Assembly: GCF_001613445.1 (NCBI RefSeq)
Contig: NZ_BDCJ01000024.1
Span: 1-64,000 of the forward strand
From: Nocardia grenadensis NBRC 108939
Lineage (GTDB): Bacteria; Actinomycetota; Actinomycetes; Mycobacteriales; Mycobacteriaceae
DNA length: 64,000 nucleotides
Direction of reading: 5' to 3'
Made by a program: the position numbers and the translations under genes. Of the stretch, positions 49,733 to 58,156 are shown one piece after another; the stretch's first letter is position 1; the number at the start of each line of letters is the position of its first letter. The notes beneath the pieces were generated by a model. That model saw only the letters and a list, made by a program, of their open reading frames with translations. It was not told where the DNA came from and did no database searches.

Positions 49733-50659
49733 ATGGCCTCGCGCATTATCCGGGTCGCGACCCGGGCCAGTCCTATGGCAGTAGCCCAAGCCGAGCAGGT
49801 CGCGGCCGGTCTGTCCGAGTTCGGTGTCGAAACCGAACTGGTGAAAGTGACCTCCGCCGGTGACCGCTGGATGGGTGATCTGGCGAAGCTCGGCGGTAAG
49901 GGGGCTTTCGTCAAGGAGATCGACGACGCGCTGCTGGAGGACCAGGCCGATCTCGCCGTGCACTGCCTGAAGGATATTCCCGGCGATATCCCGATTCCGG
50001 AAGGTATCGCGTTCGCCGGTTTCCCGGAGCGCGACGACGTGCGCGACGCGATCATCACCAAGGACGGCCGACCCCTGTCCGAGCAGCCGCCGGGGACGGT
50101 TGTCGGGACCAGTTCGGTGCGCCGGTCCGCGCAGTTGCGCCTGCACTATCCGGGGCTGGTGATGAAACCGCTGCGCGGGAATATGAACACCCGGCTGGAG
50201 CGGCTAGAGGACGGCTACTGCGATGTGCTGATCGCCGCCGTCGCCGGGATGCATCGCATCGGCCGCGAGGATCGGATCACCGAAATCCTGCCGCTCGAGG
50301 TCATGTGCCCGCCGATCGGCGCGGGCGTGCTGACGCTCGCCTGCCGCGCCGACGACGACGAGGTCCGCGAACTCACCGGTCGTCTCGACCATGCCGAGAC
50401 CCGCCGCGTCGCCGACGCCGAACGCGCCATGTTGCACGCCCTGCAGGGGCACTGCAATTCCCCGATCGCCGGGGTCTGCGTGATCGAACCCACCGGCCGG
50501 CTCTCGTTGCGCGGCAAGGTGTTCGATCTCGAGGGCACCCGGTGGCTGGATTCACAGCACTGGGGTGTCCCGGAGGATCCGCAGGCCCTCGGATTCTTCG
50601 TCGGCTCCGATCTGCTGCGCCAGGGCGCCCGGGCGATCATCGATTCCATCCCGCACTGA
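49733..50659 (+). CDS. hemC: Hydroxymethylbilane synthase, isolated copy
   Basis: 308 residues: VATRASPMAVAQA, the DLAVHCLKDIP segment with catalytic Asp, GTSSVRRSAQL with the two cofactor-binding arginines, and LQGHCNSPIAG, whose cysteine carries the dipyrromethane cofactor. It polymerises four porphobilinogens. Usual family residues are kept, but HSLKD reads HCLKD. No hemA, hemB or hemD is nearby, so it may be a second copy in this genome. Confidence 0.88.
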   Translation: MASRIIRVATRASPMAVAQAEQVAAGLSEFGVETELVKVTSAGDRWMGDLAKLGGKGAFVKEIDDALLEDQADLAVHCLKDIPGDIPIPEGIAFAGFPERDDVRDAIITKDGRPLSEQPPGTVVGTSSVRRSAQLRLHYPGLVMKPLRGNMNTRLERLEDGYCDVLIAAVAGMHRIGREDRITEILPLEVMCPPIGAGVLTLACRADDDEVRELTGRLDHAETRRVADAERAMLHALQGHCNSPIAGVCVIEPTGRLSLRGKVFDLEGTRWLDSQHWGVPEDPQALGFFVGSDLLRQGARAIIDSIPH

Positions 50660-50926
50660 GTTCGCCCGAGACGCTCGGCGACGTTCACCGGCCGCGTGGG
50701 GCTGCGACGCCTCGGGCACAGCTGCTGCCAGGCCTGGCATTTTTGCGTTATGGGTCCCTCGACCTCACATAGGGAATGTGACGGATCGAGCTGGGGTGCC
50801 GGTCCGGGTATTCGGCGACAGCACGCCGGATGACATCGCTCTGCGCTGCTGTCGCGCTCGGCTCGGGCGATCGGCCGCTCACGAAAGGCATCGGGCAGTC
50901 GGATCGAGTGTCCGGTATCGAGCCTT
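50660..50926. other. Convergent spacer after hemC
   Basis: 267 bases between converging hemC and the LLM oxidoreductase. No clear gene or strong hairpin was seen. Confidence 0.35.
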
Positions 50927-51859
50927 TCAAGGTCGACCGGGCGGCCTGCCCGCAGCGCTTGCGAGGGCGCTCAGCATGTCTGCTGTCCGTGTCTGTTCGG
51001 TTTCGGTGCCGATGGGCATTGCCACCAGTTCTGTCGCTCCGGCGTCGAACAAGCTGCGAATCCCGCGTTCGACGGCTTTCTCGTCACCGACTATCGCGGT
51101 ATGTTCGGGTCCGCTGACGCCTTCTCGGTCCAGCGCGGTGCGGTAGCTGGCGATCCGGCCCGCTGCGCCGAAGCGGTCGGCGAGTGCAGCTCGGAGGCTG
51201 TCCGCGTCATCTGTCACACCGACGAACAGACATACCACCACTCGCGGTGCCGGCCTTCCCGCAGCTGCCGCAGCGCGGGTGAGGATCGGAACGATATGGT
51301 TGTCCAACGCCGTCGGCCCGATCCATGTGGTCACCGTGCCATCCGCCAACTCGCCGGCGGCCCGCAGCATCGCGGGTCCCAGGGCGCCGACGAGAACCGA
51401 GGGGGGCGGTAGCCGCGGGACATCGATCCGTCCCACAGCCGTCAGGTGATCCCCGGTGGTAGACACACTCTCGCCGCGCAGCAAGGGCATCAGCACTCGC
51501 AGGTACTCCCGCAGGTGCCGCGCGGGACGATGGAACGAATAACCGAATCTCCCCTCGATGATGTGTGGATGGCTGACACCGATGCCGAGTGTCAAGCGGG
51601 ATCCGGTGGCGGATTGGGCTGTCAGAGCCTGGCCGGCCAGTACCAGCGGGTGGTGTGGATAGGTGGGGATCACCGCCGTTCCCACCTCGATCGCGGGGAC
51701 CTCTGTGCCGATGACCGCAGCCGCGGTGAGCGCATCCCAGCCGGAGTCCTGGCCGAGCCAGACGCTGTGCCGCCCCGACTCGGCTGCCTGGCGAGCGTGA
51801 TTCACCAGATCGTTCACCGTGGCGTTCGGTCCAGGGGAGATCAGGGTTCCGATACGCAT
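50927..51859 (-). CDS. LLM class F420-dependent oxidoreductase
   Basis: 310 residues of the luciferase-like TIM barrel: RIGTLISPGPNATVNDLVNHARQAAESGRHSVWLGQD, then LTLGIGVSHPHIIEGRFGYSFHRPARHLREYLRVL and ILVGALGPAMLRAAGELADG-like segment. It belongs to the actinobacterial F420-type LLM group; substrate unknown. The ATG at 51859 begins the first strand. It lies 10 bases downstream of the TetR gene and is probably controlled by it. Confidence 0.88.
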   Translation of the reverse strand: MRIGTLISPGPNATVNDLVNHARQAAESGRHSVWLGQDSGWDALTAAAVIGTEVPAIEVGTAVIPTYPHHPLVLAGQALTAQSATGSRLTLGIGVSHPHIIEGRFGYSFHRPARHLREYLRVLMPLLRGESVSTTGDHLTAVGRIDVPRLPPPSVLVGALGPAMLRAAGELADGTVTTWIGPTALDNHIVPILTRAAAAAGRPAPRVVVCLFVGVTDDADSLRAALADRFGAAGRIASYRTALDREGVSGPEHTAIVGDEKAVERGIRSLFDAGATELVAMPIGTETEQTRTADMLSALASAAGRPPGRP

Positions 51860-51869
51860 TCCAGTTCCT

Positions 51870-52586
51870 TCAGTTCGTGGTCGGGTAGAGCAGCGCGCGA
51901 GCACGGTCGGCGGTCTCTGCGAACAGGGAGATTGCTCGCTCGTGAATGTCTCTGACAGCCTCGAAGGCCGATTGCGGGGGTTCGAAGGCGTGTTGCACGG
52001 TGGTGGCCAGCAACCGCGCCTTGCGTTCCTGCGAAAGTTCCGGTGCGCCCCGGTCGTAGGAGTCTTCGCTCAGATAGCCGTGCAGGACTGCGTGGTAGCC
52101 GTAGGAGATCTCCTCGATCGACAGGTCGTTACGCAGCAACCCATGATCGGCCAGCAGTCTCAGGTAGTCGTCGAATGCGCGGTGATGGTCGAGGCCCTGG
52201 CCGGTATGCAGTTCGGCGGCCAGTCTCCCGAGAACTTCGGGGTCGGTCGTGTACAGCGCCCGCAGCAGCGGCCGGCGCATCACTTCGAGGAAGTGGACCT
52301 CGGTCATTCGATGGAGCACGATAGTCGTCGCATCGTCGCGCAGCACGCTCACGAGTTGGTCGATCGAATGTACGACCTCGCGTTGCAGCACCGCGAGCAA
52401 CAGCTCGTCTCTGGATTTCCAGTGCAGATAGACGGTGCCTTTCCCCACGCCGGCCCGACCAGCGATGTCGTCCACGGTCACTCGGCGGTAACCGGCGCGG
52501 AGCAATAGCTCCGACGCAATATCCAACAGCTGATCCGCCCGCCGCCGGCGGGCCTCCTCGGTGTGGGCGCGGCCTCCGGGGGACAT
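51870..52586 (-). CDS. TetR/AcrR family repressor
   Basis: 238 residues: N-terminal helix-turn-helix (LLRAGYRRVTVDDIAGRAGVGKGTVYLHWKSRDELLLAVL) and a ligand-binding helical C-terminal domain. The start is set to 52586, because the promoter at 52594-52623 places the transcript start there and the upstream ATG lies inside the -10 box. Binding sites with repeats lie over this promoter, so it probably represses itself and the LLM gene behind it. Confidence 0.9.
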   Translation of the reverse strand: MSPGGRAHTEEARRRRADQLLDIASELLLRAGYRRVTVDDIAGRAGVGKGTVYLHWKSRDELLLAVLQREVVHSIDQLVSVLRDDATTIVLHRMTEVHFLEVMRRPLLRALYTTDPEVLGRLAAELHTGQGLDHHRAFDDYLRLLADHGLLRNDLSIEEISYGYHAVLHGYLSEDSYDRGAPELSQERKARLLATTVQHAFEPPQSAFEAVRDIHERAISLFAETADRARALLYPTTN

Positions 52587-52623
52587 GACTATGACCATAT
52601 GACCAAATGAGAAATATAGTCAA
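52586..52623 (-). promoter_or_regulatory. Leaderless promoter and operator of the TetR-LLM operon
   Basis: On the minus strand TTGACT (52618-52623) and TATGGT (52594-52599) are 18 bases apart, and ATG follows seven bases after the -10. An inverted repeat TGACTAT/ATAGTCA (52586-52592 and 52616-52622) and a direct repeat ATGACCA (52591-52597, 52599-52605) span it, fitting an autoregulatory TetR site. Confidence 0.65.
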
Positions 52624-52653
52624 CTAGTCGGAGTTTCGGCGATTGCGCAGGGG

Positions 52654-53355
52654 TCAGCTCGGGTCCGACCCGCGGATGGCGCCGAGCCAGGTCCCGGTCG
52701 CGGCCGCCACACACAGGGCGGCAATGAACGCCCCGGTCCCGCCACCCATCACATACAGCCACAACAGGGCGACGAATGGGGCGGCGACCGCCGACTGGGC
52801 GTCCAGCAGCAAGCGGCGGGTGGTCTTGGCGGTGGTGGCCGCCCGGGTCTGCGATTCCGGGTCCACCCGCGTCGGATTGTCGACCAGGCGGCCGGGCGGT
52901 TCGGTCTCCCGGGCCCGGCCGGCCGGGAGCACCCGGAACTCGCGCCGCGGTCCACCGGGCGGCCCGGTACTGCCGAACTCTGGCCGCAGCACGATCTGCC
53001 GTCCGCTCAGCAAGGCCGTACCACCGGTGAAACCGATCAGCTCCGGCGTGAAGTACACGGGCAGCCAACGCTCGTCACCGCCGCCACGCAACTCCAGCCA
53101 GGAACGGCTGACCAGCTGATATTCCTGTCTCACCCGCCGCACCGCCACTGTCGTGGCGCCCTCGGCTCGGTAGCCGACCACCCCCAGCGCCACCGCGAAC
53201 CGGTACCCGCTGTACCCCACAACCCCCACGCCGACCACCGCCAGCCCGCTGAGCTGGTCCGGATCGGCGAACGGCGCCCACGCGGTGAGTACCGCGAGGG
53301 CGCCGATGGTCACGCACAGCGGATAGGCCAGCGGATGGCCTATCCGGGAGCTCAC
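52654..53355 (-). CDS. Unknown membrane protein at the end of the peptide-transporter operon
   Basis: 233 residues: two N-terminal helices, a soluble central domain (about 60-160) rich in Arg, and two C-terminal helices. No motif is recognised. Its start overlaps the solute-binding protein stop by four bases (53352-53355), so it is the last cistron of the six-gene operon. Its job there is not evident. Confidence 0.75.
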   Translation of the reverse strand: MSSRIGHPLAYPLCVTIGALAVLTAWAPFADPDQLSGLAVVGVGVVGYSGYRFAVALGVVGYRAEGATTVAVRRVRQEYQLVSRSWLELRGGGDERWLPVYFTPELIGFTGGTALLSGRQIVLRPEFGSTGPPGGPRREFRVLPAGRARETEPPGRLVDNPTRVDPESQTRAATTAKTTRRLLLDAQSAVAAPFVALLWLYVMGGGTGAFIAALCVAAATGTWLGAIRGSDPS

Positions 53356-55025
53356 TTCAGGAAACCGATTTTCGTGTAGTCCAGGGAAGCCAGTCCCGCG
53401 GCGCCGTAGTTGGCGAGGTTGTCGCGGACACCGACGTTGCCGGCCGACTGCACCAGCGGGATCGAATGACCCTCGGCCCAGACCGCCTGGTCGACCTGAT
53501 TGGCCAGTTCGATGGCCTTCTGCGGGTCCAGCTCGGTCAGTGTCTTCTCGATGAGGTCGTTCAGTTCGGGCGAACCGATGCGGCCGTAGTTGCCCTGCAG
53601 ATTATCGGGGTAGTAGCCCCAGATCTGCGGGATGCTGCTCAGCGGGAAGGCATCGCCGGACCACACCCACTGGCCCACATCGAAATTGCCGGGCTGGATG
53701 TTGTCGGTGAAGAAGCCACTGCCGGGTTTGGTCTCGATGGCGAGTTCGATCCCCACCTGTCGAAGGTTCTGCTGGATGATCTGCGCGACCTGCACCCAGG
53801 TCTTGTCGTTGTACATGACATCGCGGATCATCAGTTTGCGGCCGTCCTTCTCCCGGACCTCCCCGTTCAGCGTCCAGCCCAGGGCGTCGAGTTCCTGCTT
53901 CGCGGCCTCGGGGTCGAAGGGCAGGCTGTTGTCCTGGTAGCCTTTCTGGCCCTGGATGAAGATGTGGTTGTTCAGCGGCTTCGGGTCGTTGACCAGGCCG
54001 TTCTGCATTGCCTTGGCGATACCGGCGCGATCGATCGCCTTGATGATGGCGACCCGCAGTTTCGGATCCTCCAGCAGCGACCCCGGGGCGCCGTTGAAGG
54101 TCAGATGCGACCAGCTGTTACCAGGAGCGCGCCGGATCGCCACCCCGGGGGTATTGCGGGCGGTCTGCATATCGTCGCGGGTGGCCAGGCCGATGGCGTC
54201 GATCTCGTTGTTGGCCAGTGCCGGCACCATGGCTTCGCTCGACAGCACACTGAAAGTGATGGTGTCGAGTTTCGGGGTCGCGCCCCACCATTTCGGATTG
54301 CGGCCGAGCACGATCCGGCCCTGACCGCGATCGGTGGACTGGATGACGAACGGGCCCGAGGTCTTGCCGGGTGCGTTGCGCCAGGCCTCGTTGAACGCCT
54401 CCGGCGTCGCCGTGGCCTCCTTCGGCAGCAGCATGGAGTTACCGGAGAACTGACCGGCCCAATCCGCGTAATGGTTTTCGAAAGTGAGGATCGCCTGGCG
54501 GTCATCGGTGCCGCGTTCGACCTTCTCTATCCGGTCGAATCCATTGGTGTTCCCGATGAGGAACTTCGGATCCCGGCCGCTCATGGCATGCGCCTGGGAA
54601 GCGATGTCCTCCCAGGTGATGGGGGAGCCGTCCGACCACACCGCCTTGGGGTTGATGGTGTACGTCACCTGTTGCGGTTCGGAGTTCGTGAGTTCGACGC
54701 TGGTGAAGAAATCGGTGTTGACCGAGATGTTCCCGGCCGCGTCGGTGGCGAACGCACGCGGCATCATCGGGCGCATGATGCTCGCCGACTCACCGTCGGA
54801 ATCGATCTGCATCGGGTTCCACTGCTCCGGATAGGACGTGGCGGCCAAGCGCAGATTCCCGCCGTCGCGCAGTTCGCTCACATCATGCGGGTTGATGTCG
54901 TTGACTGTGCCCAGTTCGGCGACCGCGCCCTCGGGTGCTCCCGAATCGCTGGCCCCACAACCGGCCGCGAGCAGGGCTACGGTGCACAGCGGTACCGCCA
55001 GCCTCCGCATTGATCGAATCCTCAT
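53352..55025 (-). CDS. ABC-transporter peptide-binding lipoprotein (SBP family 5)
   Basis: 557 residues: lipoprotein signal ending LLAAGCGASD, then the family 5 binding fold (NLRLAATSYPEQWNPMQIDSDGES; YTINPKAVWSDGSPITWEDI; GPFVIQSTDRGQGRIVLGRNPKWWG; LRVAIIKAIDRAGIAKAM). It captures oligopeptides or similar solutes outside the membrane for the permeases encoded upstream. It starts 43 bases after the ATPase stop. Confidence 0.92.
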   Translation of the reverse strand: MRIRSMRRLAVPLCTVALLAAGCGASDSGAPEGAVAELGTVNDINPHDVSELRDGGNLRLAATSYPEQWNPMQIDSDGESASIMRPMMPRAFATDAAGNISVNTDFFTSVELTNSEPQQVTYTINPKAVWSDGSPITWEDIASQAHAMSGRDPKFLIGNTNGFDRIEKVERGTDDRQAILTFENHYADWAGQFSGNSMLLPKEATATPEAFNEAWRNAPGKTSGPFVIQSTDRGQGRIVLGRNPKWWGATPKLDTITFSVLSSEAMVPALANNEIDAIGLATRDDMQTARNTPGVAIRRAPGNSWSHLTFNGAPGSLLEDPKLRVAIIKAIDRAGIAKAMQNGLVNDPKPLNNHIFIQGQKGYQDNSLPFDPEAAKQELDALGWTLNGEVREKDGRKLMIRDVMYNDKTWVQVAQIIQQNLRQVGIELAIETKPGSGFFTDNIQPGNFDVGQWVWSGDAFPLSSIPQIWGYYPDNLQGNYGRIGSPELNDLIEKTLTELDPQKAIELANQVDQAVWAEGHSIPLVQSAGNVGVRDNLANYGAAGLASLDYTKIGFLK

Positions 55026-55068
55026 GGCCGTTCTTCCTTCCTGCCGGTGGGTCCGGAGAACACGTCCG

Positions 55069-56976
55069 TCAACCCTCTACCACGGGTACGGGCACGGCCT
55101 CGATCAGTGATCGTGTGTATTCGTGTCCCGGATCGCCGAAGATCTGTTCCGCCGGTCCCGCTTCGACGATCTTGCCCCGGTACATCACCGCGATATCGTG
55201 GGCCAGATTGCGCACCACCGAGAGGTCGTGGGAGACGAAAAGATAGGAGAGACCCCGTTCGGCCTGCAGGTCGCGCAGCAGATTGAGTACACCCGCCTGG
55301 ATCGAGACATCCAGGGACGACACCGGCTCGTCGAGCACCAGCAATTCGGGGTCCAGGGCCAGCGCCCGGGCGATACAGATGCGCTGCTTCTGGCCGCCGG
55401 AGAAATCGCCCGGATAGCGGTCGGCATGTTCGGGCCGCAGGCCCACCTGCCGCAGGAGGTCCGGTACGCGCTGGGCGATCTCGGATTTCGGCCGCTTCGC
55501 GATGCGCATCGGCTGGGAGACGATATCGGAAACCGGTAGTCGCGGATCCAGCGAGGCCGTGGGGTCCTGGAAGACGATCTGCAGTTTGCGTCGCAGTTCA
55601 CGACGCTGCGCGGAGTTGAGGGTGGCGGTATCGCGGCCCATGATCTCGATGGTTCCGGCCTGCGGTTTCACCATGTCCAGGATCTGGGTGAGCGTGGTGG
55701 ATTTACCCGACCCGGATTCACCGACCAGGGCCAGAGTGCGTCCGGCGCGGACCTCGAAACCGATCCCGTCCACGGCGCGAACCTCGCCCTTGCGGCGACG
55801 CAGGATCACCCCGGAGGTGATGGGGAAGGTTTTGACCAGATCCGTCACCTTCAGCACCGGCTGCGGATCGGTCGCGGGGGGCACCGCCGGTTCCCCGATC
55901 TCGCGGCGGTAGGCGTCGAACAGCGCCGGCGAATCGACCTCGTCCGTCCGGATGCACGCCGCGCGATGGCCCGGAGCGGCCTCGGCCAGCGGTGGTTCCG
56001 CGGCGCGGCATCTCTCGATCGCGACCGGGCAGCGTGGCGCGAACGAACACCCGTGCGGCAGTGCGTGCATGGCCGGAGGCGCGCCGACGATGGGGATCAG
56101 CGGTGCGCGCGGCGGTCCGTCCATACGCGGGATCGAGCCGAGCAGACCTACGGTGTAGGGCATCCGGGGGCTCCGGAAAACCTGCGCGGTGGTCGCGGTT
56201 TCCACGATCCGGCCCGCGTACATCACGGCCACACGATCGGCGAGGGTGGCCGCGATACCCATATCGTGGGTGATCATGACGACGCCCGCGCCGGTGATAT
56301 CGCGGGCTTTGCGCAGCAGGTTCAAGATCTGCTTCTGCACTGTCACATCGAGTGCGGTGGTCGGTTCGTCGCAGATGATGAGCGCCGGATCGTTGGCGAT
56401 CGCCATGGCGATGACCACCCGCTGGCGCATACCGCCGGAGAATTCGTGCGGGAAGGCCTTCGCACGCAACTCCGGATCGGGAATACCGACCAGATCGAGC
56501 AGTTCGACCGCGCGTTTCGCCGCCTCGGCCTTGCTCATATTCCCGTGCGCGAGCAGCGCTTCGGCGACCTGATCGCCCACCCGGTACACCGGGGTGAGCG
56601 CGGAGAGCGGGTCCTGGAACACCATGCTCACCGCGCTGCCGCGCAGTTTCGACAGTTCCCGGTCACCGAGGCCGAGCAGTTCCCGCCCGCGCAACCGGAT
56701 CGAGCCGGTGACCCGGGCCTGTTCGGGCAGCAGACCCATCACCGCGAGGGAGGACACCGATTTCCCGGACCCGGATTCACCGACGATCGCGAGGACCTCG
56801 CCGTCGGCGACCGTGTAGTCCACCCCCCGGACCGCGTCGACGCGGCCTTCTTCGCTGGGGAACGAGACGCGCAGATCCGATACCTCCAGCAGGGGCGTGC
56901 GGCCCTGGCCCGCGCCGGATGCACCGGGCACGGCCCGGTCCGTTGCCGATCGCACCGTCGTGGTCTCTCCGGTCAT
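55069..56976 (-). CDS. Tandem ABC ATPase of peptide transporter
   Basis: 635 residues with two complete ATPase domains (DppD and DppF fused). Domain 1: GESGSGKSVSSLA, FSGGMRQRVVIAMA, IICDEPTTALD. Domain 2: GESGSGKSTTLTQ, FSGGQKQRICIARA, LVLDEPVSSLD. A Cys-rich oligopeptide-ABC tail (CSFAPRCPVAIERCRAAEP) follows domain 1. The ATG at 56976 overlaps the permease stop by four bases. Confidence 0.94.
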   Translation of the reverse strand: MTGETTTVRSATDRAVPGASGAGQGRTPLLEVSDLRVSFPSEEGRVDAVRGVDYTVADGEVLAIVGESGSGKSVSSLAVMGLLPEQARVTGSIRLRGRELLGLGDRELSKLRGSAVSMVFQDPLSALTPVYRVGDQVAEALLAHGNMSKAEAAKRAVELLDLVGIPDPELRAKAFPHEFSGGMRQRVVIAMAIANDPALIICDEPTTALDVTVQKQILNLLRKARDITGAGVVMITHDMGIAATLADRVAVMYAGRIVETATTAQVFRSPRMPYTVGLLGSIPRMDGPPRAPLIPIVGAPPAMHALPHGCSFAPRCPVAIERCRAAEPPLAEAAPGHRAACIRTDEVDSPALFDAYRREIGEPAVPPATDPQPVLKVTDLVKTFPITSGVILRRRKGEVRAVDGIGFEVRAGRTLALVGESGSGKSTTLTQILDMVKPQAGTIEIMGRDTATLNSAQRRELRRKLQIVFQDPTASLDPRLPVSDIVSQPMRIAKRPKSEIAQRVPDLLRQVGLRPEHADRYPGDFSGGQKQRICIARALALDPELLVLDEPVSSLDVSIQAGVLNLLRDLQAERGLSYLFVSHDLSVVRNLAHDIAVMYRGKIVEAGPAEQIFGDPGHEYTRSLIEAVPVPVVEG

Positions 56977-57944
56977 GTCCGCGCTTCCTCCGCCTGCCGG
57001 GACTTCTCCGCCGCCTTGCGCGCCTTGCGTGACGGCCGGGACCGGGCGCGTTTCGCGCCGGGGTCGAAGGCGTCGCGCAAGCCGTCGCCGACCAGGTTCG
57101 CGCACAGCACGGTGATGATCAGCAGACCACCCGCGAAGAGGAACAGCCACGGATAGGTCATGGCGGAACTGGTGCCGTTCGCGATCAGCGTGCCCAGCGA
57201 CACATCCGGCGGCTGCACCCCGAAACCGAGGAAGCTAAGCCCGGTTTCGGCCATGATCGAGGCGCCGACGGTGAGCGTGGTGTCGATGATCAGGATCGAG
57301 GCGATATTCGGCACGATATGGGTGAGGATGATCGTCCGGGTCGGGGCACCCATATAGCGGGCGGCCCGGACGAATTCGCGTTCGCGCAGGCTCATGGTCA
57401 GGCCGCGTACGATCCGCGCGCTGATCATCCAGCCGAACACACTGAGCAGGATGATCAGCAGCAGGATCGAACCGCTGCCCTTGGTACGCGGCGCGAACAG
57501 GGCCACGATGATGAAACTCGGTACCACCAGCAGCAGATCGACCACCCACATGATGGTGCGGTCGGTCCAGCCGCCTAGCAGCCCGGCCACCGCGCCGGTA
57601 ACGGCGGCGATGGTGGTGGAGAACACCGCCACGCACAGGCCGATGATCAGCGATTTCTGTAGCCCGCGCAGGGTCTGGGCCAGTACGTCCTGGCCGATCT
57701 CGGTGGTACCGAAGGGATGCTGGGGGCTCGGCGGTTCGAGCAGAGCGGTGTAGTCGATGTCCTGATAGTCGTAGGGCAGGAACGACGGCAGGACGAAACT
57801 GGCCAGGAACATCAGGACCAGCACCGCGGCGCCGACCAGCGCGGGTTTGTTGCGCAGGAAACGGCGCAGGATGAGTTTGCGCCGACCGGAGGCGGCCGGT
57901 TCGGGCGCGCCCTGGACCAGGATCTCGGTTTCGTTGATGCTCAC
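56973..57944 (-). CDS. Peptide ABC transporter permease, DppC/OppC type
   Basis: 323 residues: cytoplasmic N-terminus, RNKPALVGAAVLVLMFLASF helix, five more helices and the EAA-type loop REREFVRAARYMGAPTRTIILTHIVPNIAS. The tail is basic (AKRARSRPSRKARKAAEKS). The GTG start overlaps the TGA of the small ORF upstream (57941-57944). Confidence 0.93.
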   Translation of the reverse strand: MSINETEILVQGAPEPAASGRRKLILRRFLRNKPALVGAAVLVLMFLASFVLPSFLPYDYQDIDYTALLEPPSPQHPFGTTEIGQDVLAQTLRGLQKSLIIGLCVAVFSTTIAAVTGAVAGLLGGWTDRTIMWVVDLLLVVPSFIIVALFAPRTKGSGSILLLIILLSVFGWMISARIVRGLTMSLREREFVRAARYMGAPTRTIILTHIVPNIASILIIDTTLTVGASIMAETGLSFLGFGVQPPDVSLGTLIANGTSSAMTYPWLFLFAGGLLIITVLCANLVGDGLRDAFDPGAKRARSRPSRKARKAAEKSRQAEEART

Positions 57945-58156
57945 GCTGTGCCCTCGGGGGATTCGCGGGGACGTCGGTGGTTGTGCTCGCTCATCCGCTC
58001 ATGCTGTGTCTTCGGGCATGAGCGGGGCGGCGCCCCTGCGTGGTTATGCTTCGCTGCCGCCTCCGGGCCTGACCCGCTCATGCTGTGTTTTCGGGGATGA
58101 TCGGGGGGCCCTGCGTGGTTATGCTTCGCTGCCGCCTCCGGGCCTGACCCGCTCAT
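57941..58156 (-). CDS. 71-residue repeat ORF coupled between the two permease genes
   Basis: ATG at 58156 overlaps the DppB-type stop (ATGA), and TGA at 57941-57943 overlaps the DppC-type GTG start. MSGSGPEAAAKHNHAG occurs twice in frame, 25 codons apart, followed by a shorter MSEHNH copy and ending RRPRESPEGTA. It is hydrophilic with no membrane segment and many His/Pro. No database family is known to me. Exact fitting of both ends argues for translation, but the DNA could also be a dispersed repeat that landed here. Confidence 0.5.
   Translation of the reverse strand: MSGSGPEAAAKHNHAGPPDHPRKHSMSGSGPEAAAKHNHAGAPPRSCPKTQHERMSEHNHRRPRESPEGTA
58034..58156. repeat. 48-bp identical direct repeat, 75-bp period
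   Basis: Copies at 58034-58081 and 58109-58156 are identical over 48 bases. Flanking bases (ATGCTGTGT...TCGGG) also repeat, and a degraded third copy lies near 57979-58010. The period, 75, is a multiple of three. The second copy contains the permease stop codon. Confidence 0.9.

Noticed and set aside
53466..55013. 515-codon plus-strand ORF opposite the peptide-binding protein
   Set aside because: Antisense shadow; the minus strand carries a full SBP family 5 protein.
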